From Antrihabitans auranticaus (GTDB lineage Bacteria; Actinomycetota; Actinomycetes; Mycobacteriales; Mycobacteriaceae): a stretch of DNA of 64,000 nt. The notes under the pieces were generated by a model that ran no database searches, was not told where the DNA came from, and saw only the letters and a program-made list of their open reading frames with translations. Both the position numbers and the translations under genes were made by a program. Within the stretch, counting starts at the first letter, position 1; every line of letters starts with the position of its first letter. This document shows, in pieces, positions 61,977 to 64,000 of this stretch. The stretch lies in contig NZ_JAEMNW010000001.1 in NCBI RefSeq assembly GCF_016481275.1, positions 930,001 to 994,000 on the forward strand, in the 5' to 3' direction.

Positions 61977-62304
61977 GTGACAGCACAGACGCCGGACAGC
62001 ATCGAGATCGACAACCAGGCATGGTTTCTCCGGTCTACCCCACTGCAACCGCTGGTCGCGGAGGTGCCCTTCGTCGCGTCACGCACCGACCTCCGCCGGG
62101 GTTATGTCGCGAAGTGGCGATTTGGACGGTGACACGTTGCTGCTGGACGGACTCGACGGGACTATTCACACGGGATCAGCCGTGATGCACGTCGACGCGG
62201 CTTCGGTGACGGTCTCGCTCGGGGTGGCCACCTCGTCGACGCTCGCTGGCTCCTATTCGAACGCCAATTGCTCGACTGCTGCGAGGTCCTCGGGCGGTTT
62301 CTAG
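61977..62304 (+). pseudogene. Frameshifted small hypothetical gene
   Basis: A GTG at 61977 with GAGGAGG five bases upstream opens a frame with IEIDNQAWFLRSTPLQPLV and RTDLRRGYVAKWR that stops at about 62132. The adjacent frame continues DLDGDTLLLDGLDGTIHTG, the expected next segment of a family pattern GYVAxWxxDGDxLxLxGLxG that I recall from actinobacterial hypotheticals, and ends at 62304. A one- or two-base indel near 62118 would explain it. Confidence 0.5.
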
Positions 62305-63353
62305 TCGCCCGTTCGTGTGGCGACCCACTCGTCGACGAACTCCCCGGCACAGTCGCCGACGTATGTATACGTACCAGTTCCGCGAATCGTCTGTGCGGGG
62401 CTAGATCCATCGACGTTTTCGAGCCGATGCACATATTGAGGGTTGTCGCTTTTGCCCGTGGGGCTCGACGGGCAATCGATCAGATGCGCGGATGTGGATA
62501 CTGATTCATAGTGACCGTCGACGAACCACAAGAACGTGGGGACGCCGCTTCCGTCGTCGATCATGATCATGCATCTGTCGCCGCTTCGCGTACAGGTCGG
62601 AGTCGCTTGCAGCTGCGTGACCGGATACTCGGTGCGTTGTCCGGGAGCGAAATTCGGTGCTGCGACTCGGGTGACATTCACGGTGTAGGTGCCCCGGAAC
62701 GCGGCGCCGGGAGGGTCCAGAACAAGCGGTTCGATCGGATCTGCATCTGGCGTGGGTGTTCCGGCGGGCACGTCGCCCGTTCGGGTGAGAGTGATCGTCG
62801 CGTCGTTCTTTTGGTGGCATGTATTGCCTTGTAAAAATGTGATGTTGCCGGTCAAGCTCGGCGCCGGATTCGCGTTGCTGGTTGCGGTCAACGTCATGGA
62901 GTGAATCCCGGCCCATGGCTCGACTATGACCGCACCGGTTTCATTGTTTTTGCATTCGCGGGGGATACCTTCGATCACGCGTGTCCATGCCGAGCCGTCG
63001 TAAATCAAGTCGAGCCGATCGCGGTTCACGTTCGAAGACTGATCCGGTGCCGTCGATGCCGCGACGGCCGTACACCCCCCAGCGGCACCTTCGCACACCG
63101 ACTGCACCACCCAGGTGAACTTTCTCGGCTTCGGCTGCGTCGCAGAATCGTAGGGCTGGCCGTTGCGAAGGGTATCGACAATTTCCACGGTGTACGTCCC
63201 GGAGAAGGCTGCACCGGGGTTCGACGATGAGTCGCTTTCAGGTTCGCCCGAATCTGTACTCGTTGCGCAGCCAGCAAGTAGTACTGCTGCGGCCAACAAC
63301 CCGAGACCCCCTGGAAGTCGCCGCGGTCTACCTTCACGCCGGCCATGCCGCAT
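62301..63353 (-). CDS. Lipoprotein with two repeated domains, unknown function
   Basis: Protein of 350 residues. Lipobox LLAGC gives lipidated Cys29, followed by a Ser/Asp-rich linker. Two related domains begin NPGAAFSGTYTVEIVD (about residue 45) and PPGAAFRGTYTVNVTR (about residue 215). Each contains paired Cys and Thr/Val-rich strands, so a domain was duplicated. The ATG at 63353 with GAGGGG upstream is preferred over the frame start at 63467, which would precede the signal by 38 charged residues. Anchored outside the membrane; role unknown. Confidence 0.8.
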   Translation of the reverse strand: MRHGRREGRPRRLPGGLGLLAAAVLLAGCATSTDSGEPESDSSSNPGAAFSGTYTVEIVDTLRNGQPYDSATQPKPRKFTWVVQSVCEGAAGGCTAVAASTAPDQSSNVNRDRLDLIYDGSAWTRVIEGIPRECKNNETGAVIVEPWAGIHSMTLTATSNANPAPSLTGNITFLQGNTCHQKNDATITLTRTGDVPAGTPTPDADPIEPLVLDPPGAAFRGTYTVNVTRVAAPNFAPGQRTEYPVTQLQATPTCTRSGDRCMIMIDDGSGVPTFLWFVDGHYESVSTSAHLIDCPSSPTGKSDNPQYVHRLENVDGSSPAQTIRGTGTYTYVGDCAGEFVDEWVATRTGD

Positions 63354-63906
63354 GTTCGGCCCCTCGCCTCGCAGATTCGGGCGACGATTTCTCACCCTCT
63401 CTGGAAGATAGGCCGATAGATACGGGAACGGGCACAATCGCCAAAACTGGGATCGCCGACCCCGCAAGCACCAGAAAGAACTGCATCTGCAGACACGAGA
63501 TCGGTGTTTCAGAACTCACCGACACCTTGAAGATTCGACACATAGATTCTGGGACGAGTTTCGTAACACTGGTTTGCTGGGTCGACATGTCAGCGCGGAC
63601 GCAGTCGAACTGTGACCCAAAAACGAACGAATATGGGACCGGATGATACCGCTCGGACTAAAAGCGGTTGGGGGGCGAGGGGTCTGAGACCGGCAACCGC
63701 CAACACCCCGGCGAGATCACCGCCAATTATCGCCGCGAACACAATAGGGCCGAGCCTCGCGCACTTGTCGCATAAACGACCCAATGTCGGAGCATGCCGA
63801 AACTGCTTGCGACTGAAGGCTGCTGTAGTGCTGCTACATAACCGTCAGCCTGTTGTGGATCTTGAGTGCGGGACAGGCGATTCCACACTGCGATGAAGGT
63901 CGTTCC
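63354..63906. other. Intergenic region without a supported gene
   Basis: Contains the promoter region of the lipoprotein gene and several short frames on both strands with no family features or convincing start signals. AT content is higher than in neighbouring genes. Confidence 0.5.
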
Positions 63907-64000
63907 TCACCGGCGAAGCTCTCCGAGATGGATGCTGAGAGTTCGGATCGCCTTCTCGATATTGACGAGTTCCTTATCATCGCCAAGCACTTTCGGGCCC
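63907..64000 (-). CDS. C-terminal end of an unidentified protein (5' part beyond the window)
   Basis: A minus-strand frame enters from the right edge and ends with TGA at 63907-63909. The last 31 residues include GPKVLGDDKELVNIEKAIRT and LSIHLGELRR, a charged helical tail. Too short to name. Confidence 0.5.
   Translation of the reverse strand, partial: GPKVLGDDKELVNIEKAIRTLSIHLGELRR

Noticed and set aside
61677-62048. Frames crossing the poly-C tract encoding poly-Gly or poly-Pro
   Set aside because: Open only because the homopolymer has no stops; flanking sequence is not protein-like.

Overview
The window is high-GC DNA from a mycolic-acid actinobacterium of the Rhodococcus/Nocardia/Mycobacterium group. 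The evidence is a complete Mce transporter operon with two YrbE permeases and Mce-associated proteins, two WS/DGAT wax-ester/triacylglycerol synthases, an MMPL lipid exporter, a B-4DMT membrane protein, many TetR regulators and many ATGA start/stop overlaps. The genus cannot be fixed from sequence alone. No rRNA, tRNA, CRISPR array, insertion sequence or replication origin was seen.

Layout. (1) 1-5034: a minus-strand beta-oxidation cassette (SCP2-type thiolase, paired MaoC-like hydratases, SDR dehydrogenase, acyl-CoA dehydrogenase) followed by a regulator with two TetR domains. (2) 5361-13365: a MarR regulator divergent from an MMPL exporter and a secreted lipocalin, then an OPT transporter, a methyltransferase, a short DUF2993-like protein and two small secreted proteins. 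(3) 13495-19088: an inositol/sugar locus with a LacI regulator, a perfect palindromic operator, a sugar porter, two TIM-barrel isomerases and an inositol-dehydrogenase-like enzyme. (4) 19.5-42.6 kb: a hydrophobic-substrate island with two WS/DGATs, a Rieske oxygenase and its reductase, a P450, SDR, Mam proteins, an eight-gene yrbE/mce operon, FadD and an aldehyde dehydrogenase. Two paralogous TetR proteins lie inside it and seven copies of one about 20-bp motif lie before its transcription units. (5) 42.7-53.7 kb: two further catabolic groups. One (SDR, enoyl-CoA hydratase, hydrolase, quinone-oxidoreductase-like MDR, CoA ligase) carries four ATAAC-N3-GTTAT operators next to its TetR gene. The other is an old-yellow-enzyme/SDR/hydrolase/SDR operon divergent from another TetR. 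(6) 54-64 kb: a loose, gene-poor, partly decayed region. It has a tandem-repeat array enclosed by perfect inverted repeats, a MerR-like gene without a normal start codon, a hydrolase/MFS operon with an HxlR regulator, a 27-base poly-C tract, secreted proteins, and several broken genes.

How the genes may work together: the Mce system would import a lipophilic compound. FadD, the P450, the Rieske system, SDRs and the aldehyde dehydrogenase would activate and oxidise it, and the WS/DGATs would store acyl or alcohol products as neutral lipid. The shared motif and the two TetR paralogues suggest one regulon. The substrate cannot be read from the sequence. Function calls come from recognising family motifs in the translations; no database search was run.
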